Shown piece after piece: positions 1 through 12,748 of a DNA stretch of 64,000 nucleotides. Position numbers and translations under genes: made by a program. Source of the DNA: Haematococcus lacustris (lineage: Eukaryota; Chlorophyta; Chlorophyceae; Chlamydomonadales; Haematococcaceae); the NCBI GenBank assembly GCA_030144725.1, contig JASKMD010000029.1:15038280-15102279 (forward strand), read 5' to 3'. The notes below the pieces were generated by a model, which was not told the DNA's origin, did not search any database, and saw only the letters and a list, made by a program, of their open reading frames with translations. Position 1 is the first letter of the stretch. Every line of letters starts with the position of its first letter.

Positions 1-4
1 AGCC

Positions 5-150
5 ATGCATCCTACTTTTGTGAACGACCTGGGTCTGCTTTTCACCACCATCACCAGCGAGTCTCCTGAAGGCTGGAAAGCTGTCACCAACGCACTACAA
101 GGCCTTCGGCAAGTCCTTGACAAGCTGAAGTTGGCTAATCTCCAGCCCAA
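5..150 (+). CDS. Possible partial exon of an unidentified gene
   Basis: An open frame from an ATG at 8 bp into the window reads as ordinary mixed-composition protein (MHPTFVNDLG at the start, DKLKLANLQPK at the end). It stops being protein-like at a good 5' splice site (CCCAAG|gtagga) near 150. No domain is recognised. A Thr-Val-Lys-containing stretch at 270-330 (GTVKRAPPRLKRK) may be another exon; a similar GTVKYAR stretch occurs near 62,730, also beside minisatellite DNA. The gene would begin at or before the window edge, so both identity and start are open. Confidence 0.3.
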
Positions 151-483
151 GGTAGGAGTGTCAGATTGCTCGTCATACAGCTTCTTGGCATGTGGAACTT
201 ATTAGAGGTCGTGATAGAGTTTGCCATTCACATGTTGATACCTGATCAAAAGCAGGAGATAGATCTCAGCTCTGGCACGGTCAAACGAGCACCACCAAGG
301 CTAAAGAGGAAGTGCCTCCCTGGTAATAACAATCAAAAGCATGCCAGCTGCACATGCTACTGCTACATACTGCTGATTCTCATGATTCTCATGCTGATTC
401 TCATGATCTCATGCTTCTACGCACACAGGTGGTGACGAAGATTGTGATGATGTAAACAGTCTTGGCAATGATGTGGAGGCAGA

Positions 484-1520
484 ACAGCATGCACAGCAAC
501 AGGTGCACCCCCCACCTCTGCTGCCCTCACTTGAGCAGGGACAGCAGCAGCAACAGGTGCACCCCCCCCTCCTGCTGCTGTCACCTGGGCAGGGACAGCA
601 GCAGCAGCAGGTACAGCCCCCCCCTTTGCTGCCCTCACCTGGGCAGGGACAGCAGCAGCAACAGGTGCACCCCCCCCTCCTGCTGCTGTCACCTGGGCAA
701 GGACAGCAGCAGCAGCAGGTGCAGCCCCCCCCTTTGCTGCCCTCACCTCATCGACAGCGGCAGTGGCGGCAACAGTGGCATCAGTTGCGTTGCCCCTCCC
801 TGCCTTGCCCTGCCCCACCCCCTCCTAGCCTTGCCCCACCCCCTCCCAGCCTTGCATTGCCCCTCCCCTCCCTGCCCAGCCCTGCCCCACCCCCTCCCAG
901 CCCTGCCCCACCCCCTCCCAGCCCTGCCCCACCCCCTCCCAGCCATGCCCCACCCCATCCCAGCCCTGCCCCACCCCATCCCAGCCCTGCCCCACCCCAT
1001 CCCAGCCCTACCCCACCCCATCCCAGCCCTGCCCCACCCCCTCCCAGCCTTGCGTTGCCCCTCCCCTCCCTGCCCAGCCCTGCCCCACCCCCTCCCAGCC
1101 CTGCCCCACCCCCTCCCAGCCTTGCGTTGCCCCTCCCCTCCCTGCCCAGCCCTGCCCCACCCCCTCCCAGCCCTGCCCTACCCCCTCCCAGCCCTGCCCC
1201 ACCCCATCCCAGCCCTGCCCCACCCCATCCCAGCCCTGCCCCACCCCATCCCAGCCCTGCCCCACCCCATCCCAGCCCTGCCCCACCCCATCCCAACCTT
1301 GCGTTGCCCCTCCCCTCCCTGCCTAGCCCTGCCCCACCCCATCCCAGCCCTGCCCCACCCCACCCCAGCCTTGCGTTGCCCCTCCCTGCCCTGCCCAGCC
1401 CTGCCCTGCCTGTAGGTGTGCTGCAGTGGATGAGCAGCAGCAGGCTGCAGTGCATGAGCAGCAGCAGCAGGCTGTAGTGCATGAGCTGGTTATGGACAGT
1501 AGCACCAGGCTGTAGGTGTG
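484..1520. repeat. Composite minisatellite: Gln-codon block plus 21-bp C-rich array
   Basis: From about 484 to 735 a unit of roughly 60 bp alternates CAGCAGCAG runs with C-rich blocks. From 781 to 1412 a unit of about 21 bp (CCCTGCCCCACCCC...TCCCAG) repeats about 30 times with point variants. The array ends in CAGGCTGCAGTGCATGAGC-type repeats (1420-1520). The same composite is found at 60,820-61,990 and, inverted, at 62,994-63,419. Long frames through it on both strands are repeat translations with no other protein character. Confidence 0.85.
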
Positions 1521-1559
1521 TGGCAGTGCAGTCTTGTTTTAGCAATCAGCAGCAACTTT

Positions 1560-3948
1560 GAGCCCATCTAAGAAGAATGTTGCATGGTACAAAAGCTTTC
1601 AAAAGGCTGTCATGAGCTTCTGTTCAGTTCCATGCCACACAACGTGATTTGTAAGCTGCGAATGGTAAAAAAGGTAATGAAGAAATGTGGGTGATGAAAA
1701 AAGGTAATGAAGAAATGAAGGTAATGTGGGTGCTACTGTCCACACAGCAAGGAAGTCAAGAAGCCCAAGACATACATAGCGCAATTGTTTTCACTTGTCC
1801 CACAGCGGAAGGAAGAAGGAAGGGGCCAAGGGGCAGGAGGCCAGTAGGGCTGAGCCGGGGCAGCCCGGGCGGAGGCTGTGTTGTGGCGGGTAAAGGGGAA
1901 ATGGGAAAAAGGGGGGGGGGGGGGGGCCCATCAGACCTGCAACCAAGGGGCATGCACATGAGGGAGGAGATTAGGCTGGGTATTGGGTGTCAGCCACTTG
2001 CCGGCAGGCGGTTAGCTAGAAAGGGACGAATGAGAAGGGGCAGGGAGAAGAGGGAGAAGAGGGCTACTGCTAGTGCCGGCTCCAGGCTGCCCGCTGGGGT
2101 GGGGAAAAGTAGACGGGTTGCGGAGGTGGTGGTGGTACAGCAGAGGGAAGGAGCAAGAAGCCAAGGGGCAGGAGGCCAGCTGGGCTGAGCTGGGTGTCAG
2201 CCACTTGCCGGCAGGCGGTCAGCCAGGGCAGGCAGGAGAGGAAGAAGAGGAATGAAACTGGGCAGGGAGAAGAGGGGCTAGAGAGGGCTTCCTCCTGGCT
2301 GCTGGGTAGGGTAGGGAGAGGACCACGATGTCCGGGGGGAGGTGAGGGGGAGTGGGGAAGTGGGGGCGTAGGAGACTTGGAGGTGTTGGTGATGGGACAG
2401 GGTAGGGTTAGGGGGAAGGGTCCGAGGGGTCGCTATGTGACTGTTAAACCTGCAGCAAGCAAGGGGCATGCTTGTGATCAACAAAACAAGGACATGCATG
2501 ACTAGAAGTGGGCAGGCTGACTAAACACCCTGACAACGCCTGGCTGCCGCTCCTGACTATGCTGTGCTGTGCTGGAAATGCTGGAATGCATTGGCATAGA
2601 CACACAGATAGGCACACATGATGGGACACACAGATAGGAACACGCAGGCACAAGCACAGGCTAGCACGAGACATGTGTACCTGGACATTTCTAAAAGATT
2701 GCTGACATTGCTGACTTGTATCAACACTTCTGTTGCTGCTGCCGCCACTGCCACCGCTGCTGCCGCTGTTGCCGCCACTGCCGCTGTCGATGCCTGTTGA
2801 TGTCGTTGTCGCCTCTGCCACTGTTGCTGCCTGTCCTGGTTGCCTACCTCTGGTATGCTGTCCGCTTGCCCCTGTCACACACTACCTGCCTAGCCATTCT
2901 GTGCTTGCCATCATTGTTACAAAGGCCTACTCCTGTTGTGCTGCCTCCGCTGCTGCCACCATTGCTGCTGCTGCTAGCACCGCCTCCCCCACTGCTGCCG
3001 CCATCACATCATGCGCCTTGGACGGGCATCTGCACAAGCACCAGTAGGCACAAGCATGGACATATCCTTCCCTGTCAATACGCAAAGCATGCCCTTCTCT
3101 GATGGTCTATCCCTGCTGCGTTTGCCACTGCAGCCCTGAGTGTATACTGTTGTCCTGCCTGGCTGCTGCTGCTGCCCCTCCACCACCTGCCTACCCAAGC
3201 TGCATGCAACCCGCATACCCATGATGTGCCTGCGCCTGTCCCTGCTGCGTACTCCTGCAATGCTGTCTGCCTACCCCTGCTGCACCTGCCCCGGCTGCGC
3301 ATCATACCTGCCCCTGCCCCTTGTGGCCCATGCTCCTGCTGTGATGCCAACATGCCCTTGCCCCTTGTAAGGCAATGTCTGCTCACGGGCAGTACGCTTC
3401 TGTGTGGCCATACCTGTGGAGGAGCACCACAACCATCACGATGCCACACATAGGAGTGAAGCAATGCAACGCATAGCTGTGCATTGAGCACTTGAGCAGG
3501 TGATGTGCAACAACAACAGCAAGCAATAGCATGTGCGGGTATAACAGCAACTGGGGGCACAACGCAGCTCATACCTGGGTTGAAGCGACCGTGTCTTACT
3601 GCGCGAGCTGCGTTGGCCGCTGTGACCGCAGTCCATCCTCAACATCCGCAGCAGCTGCTTTGCCCACTGCGCCTGCTGCGCCTTGCCTGGTGCTGATGCT
3701 GCTGGTGCTGAGGCTCCTGGAGAGGATGTGGGCATGCTTTACCCTGCTGCGCAGCCGTCTTGTCCGCAGAGCAGTAGCGGAAGGTGCAGGCGTGCGTGCA
3801 GAGGTGGTGCCGATGAGCGAGTGGGCTGCGGTTGGACGGTTGGAAGGTCCCCCAGTGGGGGGGAGCAGCCGCAGATAGCTCAGCGAGGGGCTCAGCGAAG
3901 GGCCCACAAGCTTACCAAGTTCAACGCGGGGTTCAACGCAGTGAGCGG
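1560..3948. other. No recognisable gene; G-rich then CTG/CCG-rich low-complexity DNA
   Basis: From 1680 to 2500 the + strand is purine/G-rich, and short blocks recur about 209 bp apart (1988-2012 and 2197-2220 share the same 24 bases). From 2700 to 3700 trinucleotide-rich sequence (tgctgc, ccgctg) gives open frames in several phases. No splice-consistent exon chain or known domain is visible. Confidence 0.5.
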
Positions 3949-4260
3949 TCACACCTTTGCCATCTGCCCGTTTGAGGCGCATTGGTGCGGATGCCGCACA
4001 TCCCACACTAAGCCGACGAAGTGGGTGCGGCAGAACGCCTGAGGAAGGGGTCGGGGCAATTTCTCCCTCCCACACGGTAGCAATTTCTCAACCCCGCGGA
4101 GAAATTCAACGGTGTGATCTATCTGTTGTCCTTGAAACTCGTAGACCTGAAATGAGAAGCGCTTGCTGTAGATGCTATCTCGAAGCTTTGCCTGCAATTC
4201 TAATGCTCCCAGCTTCCTCTTTGGCTGCGTGCCGCCCGATGGGCCAGCAGCTGCAGCCAT
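3949..4260 (-). CDS. Possible N-terminal exon of an unidentified gene, divergent from gene A
   Basis: Read on the - strand from an ATG at 4260, an open frame of about 100 codons starts MAAAAGPSGGTQPKRKLGAL and continues with mixed charged and hydrophobic residues (LRDSIYSKRFSFQVYEFQGQQ). That is less repetitive than surrounding frames. It would be transcribed away from gene A, so the 370-bp interval 4261-4631 could be a shared promoter. Past about 4075 the frame becomes Arg/Ser/Pro-rich, so the exon may end near there. No homologue is recognised. Confidence 0.3.
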   Translation of the reverse strand: MAAAAGPSGGTQPKRKLGALELQAKLRDSIYSKRFSFQVYEFQGQQIDHTVEFLRGVEKLLPCGREKLPRPLPQAFCRTHFVGLVWDVRHPHQCASNGQMAKV

Positions 4261-4533
4261 CGGAGTTCGTCAATAAGGAAGCGGGCAATCCTTTGGCCGG
4301 CAGATCAACAGAATAGCAACTGATACTGACTGCTCTTAAGACTAGCACGACGTGTCTGGTGAGCTAATGTACGCCCCGTTGCGACTGAAACGAGCTGATT
4401 TGGTGACGAAATAGTCGACTAGTCTACACTATTTACTATCTCTAGTCTATACTATTTACTACATGGACATAGAGATGTCTATTTGGGAACCTTACTAATG
4501 TGCCCCGTGGGTTGGCCGGTGGTGTTACCCATG

Positions 4534-4555
4534 GTGTGACCCGTAGTGTGACCCG
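4534..4555 (+). promoter_or_regulatory. Doubled GTGTGACCCG motif upstream of gene A
   Basis: GTGTGACCCG occurs at 4534-4543 and again at 4546-4555, 98 and 86 bp before the ATG of gene A. The same or a near-identical motif lies 87, 85 and 89 bp before the ATGs of genes C, D and E. The fixed distance suggests a core-promoter or transcription-factor element shared by the family. That role is inference from position and conservation. Confidence 0.5.
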
Positions 4556-4631
4556 TGGTGTTACGGCCCTTCGATTAGACCTTGACACAGCCTCCAGAGA
4601 TACAAGCCTCCAGTTAGCTCCCCTAATAAAC

Positions 4632-5764
4632 ATGGCCACCTCCAGGAGTTCCGCGCGTGTGTGCTTAATGGTTTCCGCGCTGCTTGCGGTGGCCCTGGCC
4701 CTAGTCCCCAGCCATGTACAAGGTGCGGGCATTTCCGGATGCTGAGGGTCGTGTCCACGTGCTTCGGGCAGCGGCCTGGCCTGACACGGATGACGTCAAA
4801 AAACCTGCTTTTGTCTCGGCCACACCTACTTGCTGGGCTCTGTGCAGGACGCGAGTTGCGCCAGTTTAGTTCTCCTCCCTCGGCCGTGCAGTCCGCGCCG
4901 CTCCCCGGATCCGCGACCTCTCCCTCCGCAGCCGTCAGCTCAGCACCTGGGCCAAACCTGACGAGCGGCTTGGCAGGGACGGTGAGTGTTAGATAGCGCC
5001 GGGGCCCTGGTACATCCTAGGGTGGTAGTTCGGACTTGCTTGCACGGTTGTGTCCTATTCTTTCAAATGCTTCGAGACTTGGGTCACAGGGTGTTGGCTT
5101 AGATGCATACACCGCACGCTGACATTGCCAGCCCCCGTTGGGACGGTGTGTCTCACCCACTGACATCCTGGTTGCCCCACCGCCAAGGAGGGCACACTGT
5201 CGGGAGCACACTGCGGGTGGCTGCTCTCATCTCACCTCTCATCTCATCTCATCTTCCCTCTCATCTCATCATTTCCCCTGCACACTGTTGGAAACAATGC
5301 GTTTGCACTTTTCACCCCTTTCTGCCTGGGGTTTGTAGTCATCAAGAGTGCGACCGAGGACGCTACAACATGTTTGTAGTAGCTATGTGAGATTACCCAT
5401 AGTCAGACATGTTGTTCCTTGTTGAATGAGTTTTGTTTGCCTGCTCTTTTTACCCCCCTGTGCCTCAGCCTGCCCTCCCACCCCTGCATTGCTGGCTGTG
5501 TGGTATACCCAGCCCAACCCCATCCCTCTGTGCCATGGTGCCTTGCAGCACCCCTGGTGCCCTTCCTGACCTAGCAGACACCCCATACTCAGGGTTACCC
5601 ACTGTTGTCACCCCTGCTCCTGCCTTGCCCTGCCCTGCCCTGCCTTGGCTCACCCTGCCCTGCAGACGTCTGGTGGCCTCGCGGGCGGCACTGGTATTGG
5701 CGCGGGGAGTGGGGGCCCTGGCAATGCCGGCGTCGGCTCGGCGGGGGCCAGTGTGGGCAAGTGA
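4632..5764 (+). CDS. Gene A: small secreted Gly-rich peptide, three exons
   Basis: Exons are 4632-4722, 4848-4981 and 5666-5764 (107 aa). Exon 1 encodes a signal peptide: basic start MATSRSSARV, then a Leu/Val/Ala core, ending PSHVQ. Intron 1 is phase 1; exon 2 begins by completing Gly and gives RELRQ, then a Pro/Ser/Ala-rich stretch and PGPNLTSGLAGT. Intron 2 is phase 0 and interrupted by repeat DNA. Exon 3 encodes 32 residues, mostly Gly, ending GNAGVGSAGASVGK. Intron phases and the 99-nt last exon match genes B, C and E, which is the main proof of the model. The product should enter the secretory pathway. It is not a recognised family; a wall or extracellular-matrix peptide or a secreted effector are possibilities. 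Confidence 0.75.
5074..5205 (-). repeat. About 130-bp dispersed repeat inside gene A intron 2 (inverted partner at 8180)
   Basis: The reverse complement closely matches 8180-8310, from a CAGTGTGCCCTCC-like end to a CCCAAGTCT-like end. It lies wholly inside intron 2 of gene A. The similarity stops abruptly at both ends, as expected for a small interspersed element. Confidence 0.7.
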
Positions 5765-6819
5765 GAAACAGCTGGTGCAGGCACACCAAGCCAAGGCTTC
5801 TGCCCCAGGTTGACACTGCCCAAGCTCCCCACCCCCCTCTCCACTGACGGTTGCATGTAACACATGTTCACATCTACTGACAGGCAGCTGAAGGGCTGAG
5901 TGGTGTGTTGGACAGAGGCTGTACGGCAGCATAGCCGGTGTACAGACGTGGAGCCCTCAACCAGCAGCCCCCTCAGCTGATCAGCCGGCTGGGCCTCGAG
6001 TGTCCCCGAAGGACGGATGTCAGGGGTTGCTGGGCTGCAGGGTTGTGCATTTGCTGCAAAACCGCTTACTGTGATGTTGGTCGCAAGGTCGCGAGGTGAC
6101 CCAGCCATCCCAGTGATCAGGTTGCGTTGTCCTCGGTGTGGGAGGTGGGGATAGAATGTAGTAGTGCGCACCTTGTGATGCATGGGTTGTGCGAGCTGCA
6201 TGGCTGGGCCGGTGCATGGCGCGGGTGATACGACACTGTGATTGGTATCAGATGGTCGGGCCGGCTGCTGGGGTATTAGGAGCGTTACTTGTTTGGGTTT
6301 TACCAAGGAACAGGGTCTGTGACCAATGTAACGTCCGTTGGCCCCCAACTTGTTACGGGTGTCAACGCGAATGAGTAGTAACGAGTAGTCCTTTTCGCCC
6401 TTCGTTGCCCTGGCTTCAATTGTGACCACCCTCCGCCGGGCCTCCGGTGTTATCATGTTGGCCTTTCTATTCGCTGCGCGTTCGCACGTCATGCCTGCAC
6501 CTGAACAACCTGACGGTGACCCTATCATCTGCCACCATCAGCAAAAAAACGAACCCTGCCCTGCCCTGCCTCGGGCCTCGGCCCCGCCCCAGCCCCCGAA
6601 CCTTGGAAGTTTTTGGAAGGTGCCAAAAAGAGTCTACTCGTCCCTACTCCCAGCCCTGCCCCTACCCTTGTCTGATACCCCCACTGTGCCTACCACGCTC
6701 ATAACTCTTCCATGGGGCAGATGGTTGGACCGATGGCACGGTGTAGCATCTGGATCGAGGGCATATGCTATATTGAGGCGGCATATGCTATGTTGAGCGG
6801 GGCCCTGTTGTAGTTGACC
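5765..6819. other. Intergenic DNA after gene A, no gene seen
   Basis: No conserved exon or known domain was found on either strand. A hydrophobic stretch at 6422 has no ATG. Sequence homologous to a type-2 Fanzor exon begins near 6820. Confidence 0.4.
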
Positions 6820-8136
6820 ATTTGTTGGTGGGTGCGGCCAGTGTTCAGCAAGGCAAGGCACTCCCTTGTCAACAAGCAACCACATCAGGTGGCCACAGGC
6901 CTGAGCATATCCTACATGGCCTGACACATGACTTAATCTCACCACCCCCACCACACCCCTGCAGGGTTCTATGATTGTATGCTGGAGAGCATGCCCAGCA
7001 GCAGGCCCCTCTGGCAGCAGCCCAGCAGCAGGCCCCTACGGCAGCAGCCCAGCAGCAGGCCCCTCCGGCTGACGGTGCCATCCAGGCAGTCAGCGCAGCC
7101 TTGGGGGTGTGGGATGAGGATGGCTGCCTGGAAAGCTTCCACAGCAGCAAGCTGACCATGAGCCAGGTGCAGCATGACAGCGTCCTGATCCAGGCTCGCC
7201 GCAACTCTCAGCGGTGGAATGACAACGTCAAGCTCGAGCTGCAGCACCTGGCAGCAGCCACCCCAGCAGGCACCTCGCTGGTGGCCATCCAGCGGCATGT
7301 GGCGTTCACCCTGGCCACTTGGGATGCAGTTTGGGGGAGTACCTGCACCCCAAGTGGGCAGATAAGGCTGTACGGCGTGCAGGAGAAGGTCCTGGAGTGC
7401 TACTTCAAGGTGGGAGTGCCAAGGGTAGGGGGGGAGGGGCAGGGCCAGATGCTGATGACTGGCCCCCCGTGTGACCTTCTACCTTCCCCAATCCTTCCAA
7501 GGATGTCATGCGCATTGTGTGCCTTGTGTGTCATGAAGTTGGAGGAGGCGGCAGCCATGGCGTCCCAGCAGCGGTGGGGGACACGCAAGCAGCTGGTGGT
7601 ATTCTTTGGCAACGCAGGCATTGGCAACCGAGGTGGGTGGGGCGCCAAGGCCGTGCTGCAGGCCTGCCGCAAGGTGGTGGAGAGGCCCAACAGCGGCAGG
7701 CCAACAGACAGGCTGCCAGGCAAGGTGGTGACAGTGGAGGAGTTCCAGCATGAACAGCCCCCAGCCCTGTGAGGAGGAGCTGGACCGCAGCAAGCCCACC
7801 AGGCCTGAAGGCTGGAAGCCCCAGCCAGGTCAGGTGCAGCACGGCTTGTTGCGGTCAGCCTGGAGCAAACAGTTTGAGACGCCGGTGCAGGGCCTCATGT
7901 GGTGCCCCAAGCAGGATCAGGCCACCCCTGGGGACATTGGCAAGTGGGTGGACAGGGACTGCAACGCAGCCCTCAACCTCCAGCGCACTGGGGAGGCCCC
8001 ATGGCGCCCACTGAAGCTGTGCAGGTGGAACATCGAGCAAGGCTTCCTGCCAAGGGCAAGGAGTACCCAGCATTGGGCTTCAAGAAGCAGCGAGACCGAG
8101 CACCTAAGGCCCAGCCCCAGCCCCAGCAGCCTGTAG
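6820..8136 (+). pseudogene. Chimeric Fanzor-like pseudogene (type-2 fragment joined to type-1 3' half)
   Basis: At 6820-6985 the sequence matches the penultimate exon, last intron and start of the last exon of the type-2 genes at 39,426-39,620 and 47,373-47,570. From about 7075 it switches to the type-1 protein: QAVSAALGVWD, LAAATPAGTSL, TLATWDAVW and RLYGVQEKVLE, then after an intron near 7410-7540 KQLVVFFGNAGIG, AVLQACRKVV and KWVDRDCNAALNLQ. The RuvC-I aspartate segment (GIDPG in intact copies) is missing, replaced by a Gln-rich repeat. The RuvC-II region is decayed (VTVEEFQHEQ instead of VLVDEHRTSRVS) and followed by a stop at 7770-7772. It cannot encode an active nuclease. It shows that the two Fanzor types have recombined or nested here. 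Confidence 0.75.
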
Positions 8137-8179
8137 CACAGTAGCATGTGTGCACTAGGCAATGCTTAGTGTCCTCCCC

Positions 8180-8310
8180 ACAGTGTGCCCTCCTTGGCGG
8201 TGGGGCAACCAGGATGTCAGTGGGTGAGGCACACCGTCCCCACGGGGGCTGGCAATGCCAGTGCGCGGTGTATGCATCTAAGCCAACACCCTGTGACCCA
8301 AGTCTATGTG
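8180..8310 (+). repeat. About 130-bp dispersed repeat (inverted partner at 5074)
   Basis: Near-identical to the reverse complement of 5074-5205. It lies directly 3' of the chimeric Fanzor pseudogene. The inverted pair brackets about 3 kb that includes gene A exon 3, so the pair is unlikely to be the ends of one transposon. Confidence 0.7.
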
Positions 8311-9000
8311 TGCCGCATGCAGGAGGTGCCCTGGGTGCATTGTGCATTGGGTTACAGTGAACTGGCAGCAGTAAGGTCTGAGGCCATCACTAGGATTGCG
8401 CGAGACCCCGTCAGCCGCGACACCCAGAGCGAGCAAGTGCCGGCAGTGTAGCCCCCGGCGGGCTAGTTCAAGCAAGGCTGCTGCGCGTGACCCTGCTCGT
8501 AGTTCGTGCTGACAGGCTGTCCTGTATCCCTATCCTCTAGCCCCTACACTTCTCCACAGCAGTGAGTGACCGGTGTGCGTCCCTAACCTAGGTCCCTAAC
8601 CCTAGGAGTCGCTAGAGCCCTATCCTACCCTATGCATGACTATAGCGCACACACATCCCCTTTGTAAGGGGCTATTGACTTGTTCGTTTGTTTGCTTGCC
8701 TCATGGCATGATACGCATGTCACTGTTGCTGCTGCTGGTGCCGCCGCTGCCACTTCCGCAGCAGGCCTTTGTCGCGCACGAGCACCCACTCCTGGCCTGG
8801 CCTGCCTGGGTTAGGCATGGCGGGGCGGCCCAGCCAGCTGCTGAGCTGCTGACAGGTGCTATGTGCGTCTACGATGTCTGTCTTGCTTCACTTTGTGCTG
8901 CATTTGCGGTGTGTACCACTAATTGCTCTTAATTTCTACTTCTCCTGTTTACTTCCTGGTTTTCTTGTTCATTTCCTTACTTTTGATGACTTTTGATGGC
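8311..9000. other. Intergenic DNA upstream of gene B, no gene seen
   Basis: No conserved exon or domain was found. A Leu-rich open frame at 8636 lacks a family-type splice pattern and is taken as chance. Confidence 0.4.
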
Positions 9001-9031
9001 GGCAACCACCAGGCCCGCACGTACGGAAGTC
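9001..9031 (-). repeat. 31-base antisense copy of gene B exon 1
   Basis: These 31 bases are the reverse complement of 9295-9325, inside the signal-peptide exon of gene B, with one mismatch. A transcript spanning 9001-9325 could fold into a 31-bp hairpin with a loop of about 263 nt. It may be a relic of an inverted duplication or a source of small RNA against the gene. Confidence 0.75.
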
Positions 9032-9280
9032 CGCGCCTTCTTGCCAGGCCAAGCCGCTGCCCACCGCACATGGACACGACCCCTCAGCAGCCGGAAGTGC
9101 CCGCCACAGGTGCGTCAGTCAATGTGCAGTCGTGCTGACAGGTGCTATGTGACGGTCAATGTGCGTCAGGTCTCACAAGAATGAGAAGCGTGCCCCTATA
9201 CTTCAGTCAGCTCCCGCTGCTTCTCCCGACATCCCAGCACAGAAGCGCACCACACCCGTAGTCTGCATCGATCGCATACA

Positions 9281-11038
<1,758 letters not shown>

Positions 11039-11765
11039 GCAGCAGCCAGCTGCAAGCACTAAGGGCATTGCCTTCTCAACCACCCTGTTCATCAGCAGTA
11101 GACTGTACATGGCCAGCTGCTCAAACAATGACGGCTTTTGAGTGGGATACAGCAGTGCCAGCAACCGCTTGGGTTTGGTGGGGTTTGGCGGCATGCTTCC
11201 CTGCATGGCATGCATTATGTTACCCATGTGGGCCATAGCCCTAGCTTCACCTGACTTCAAGTGTGCATGGTGGGGCTGCCCGGTACATGGCAGTGGCCGG
11301 ACTACTCACGAATTTGACACACCAAGCATGGCAGACTACACAGCCCACACATCAGTGATTCCATGCTCATGTGTGCATCTTGCGCTCAATGGCTATACTG
11401 TGCCTTACGTAACCAGTGCCGGGGTGCCAGGCTCAGTGTCCCCGTGGCTTTACAACCTGTGATTTGGAGCATCATGCATGCATCAGAGTGGACGGGCATG
11501 CGACACCATGTTGGGGGTAAATCAGCTTTAGATGTGATTGTTTGTTTCAGGATGGATACCAGATGTAAGTACTGCCCACTGTGTCTAAACCTACCAACAA
11601 CAAAACAGGGTTCCCGGTTCCGCGCCCGCTCCTGCTCCTGCTCCAGTTACTGCACATGCTATTGCTGCTGCCCAATGCCTCCCGCACCTACAGTGTAGGA
11701 AGCGAATAGCAAGACAAGTCTTAAAAAGCAGGGTGCACACAATGCACATTACACTGACTGTCCGG
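11039..11765. other. Intergenic DNA between genes B and C, no gene seen
   Basis: Follows the stop of gene B and holds its 3' untranslated region. No further exon was recognised. Confidence 0.4.
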
Positions 11766-12462
11766 CGGGGCGGGGCGGGGCGGGGCGGGGCGGGGCGGGG
11801 CGGGGCGGGGCGGGGCGGGGCGGGGCGGGGCGGGGCGGGGCGGGGCGGGGCGGGGCGGGGCGGGGCGGGGCGGGGCGGGGCGGGGCGGGGCGGGGCGGGG
11901 CGGGGCGGGGCGGGGCGGGGCGGGGCGGGGCGGGGCGGGGCGGGGCGGGGCGGGGCGGGGCGGGGCGGGGCGGGGCGGGGCGGGGCGGGGCGGGGCGGGG
12001 CGGGGCGGGGCGGGGCGGGGCGGGGCGGGGCGGGGCGGGGCGGGGCGGGGCGGGGCGGGGCGGGGCGGGGCGGGGCGGGGCGGGGCGGGGCGGGGCGGGG
12101 CGGGGCGGGGCGGGGCGGGGCGGGGCGGGGCGGGGCGGGGCGGGGCGGGGCGGGGCGGGGCGGGGCGGGGCGGGGCGGGGCGGGGCGGGGCGGGGCGGGG
12201 CGGGGCGGGGCGGGGCGGGGCGGGGCGGGGCGGGGCGGGGCGGGGCGGGGCGGGGCGGGGCGGGGCGGGGCGGGGCGGGGCGGGGCGGGGCGGGGCGGGG
12301 CGGGGCGGGGCGGGGCGGGGCGGGGCGGGGCGGGGCGGGGCGGGGCGGGGCGGGGCGGGGCGGGGCGGGGCGGGGCGGGGCGGGGCGGGGCGGGGCGGGG
12401 CGGGGCGGGGCGGGGCGGGGCGGGGCGGGGCGGGGCGGGGCGGGGCGGGGCGGGGCGGGGCG
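11766..12462. repeat. Perfect (CGGGG)n array, about 139 copies
   Basis: A 697-bp run of the pentanucleotide CGGGG without visible interruption, between genes B and C and about 290 bp before the start of gene C. The + strand has a G4 run every 5 bases, so it should form G-quadruplexes readily. Frames through it (Arg-Gly-Gly-Ala-Gly, Pro-Ala-Pro-Pro-Arg) are shadows. Confidence 0.95.
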
Positions 12463-12661
12463 GCAGCGGCAACAAAGCCGGGGAGAGCAGGCCTTGTCAG
12501 GTATGCTCAGGTAAGCACAGTGTGAATACACCGCCGTTCAATTTCCTTGCGGCCCTCTGACGCAGGTCGCTGACTTGGAATCTTTGCGTACTGTGTGCGC
12601 TGTATCGACCACGGCGTTAATGCGGCAAATGACTGCGTGAATTCAGTGCCCGCGCCGCTTA

Positions 12662-12670
12662 GTGTGACCG
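12662..12670 (+). promoter_or_regulatory. GTGTGACCG motif upstream of gene C
   Basis: Lies 87 bp before the ATG of gene C, matching the position of the motif before genes A, D and E. Confidence 0.5.
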
Positions 12671-12748
12671 CGGCACCACCATTGGCTCCAGCTTTTGCAC
12701 ATAATAGCACCAGGAAGCGCCGCTTGCCACCAGCTTCATCGGCATACA

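Noticed and set aside
781..1545. Collagen-like or Pro-rich frames on both strands
   Set aside because: Minisatellite translation; several frames are open at once and the same unit occurs elsewhere in both orientations.
6422..6540. A further signal-peptide exon of the secreted-peptide family
   Set aside because: The hydrophobic frame begins with GTG, lacks the donor and exon 2/3 partners, and does not align with the family.
5074..8310. A single 3.2-kb transposon with 130-bp terminal inverted repeats
   Set aside because: The interval contains exon 3 of gene A, which is needed by the conserved gene model, and no flanking duplication is seen; two separate insertions fit better.
11591..12560. 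Frames of 260-294 codons rich in Pro-Ala-Arg or Gly-Arg-Ala
   Set aside because: Pure translation of the CGGGG array on both strands, with no independent coding sequence.
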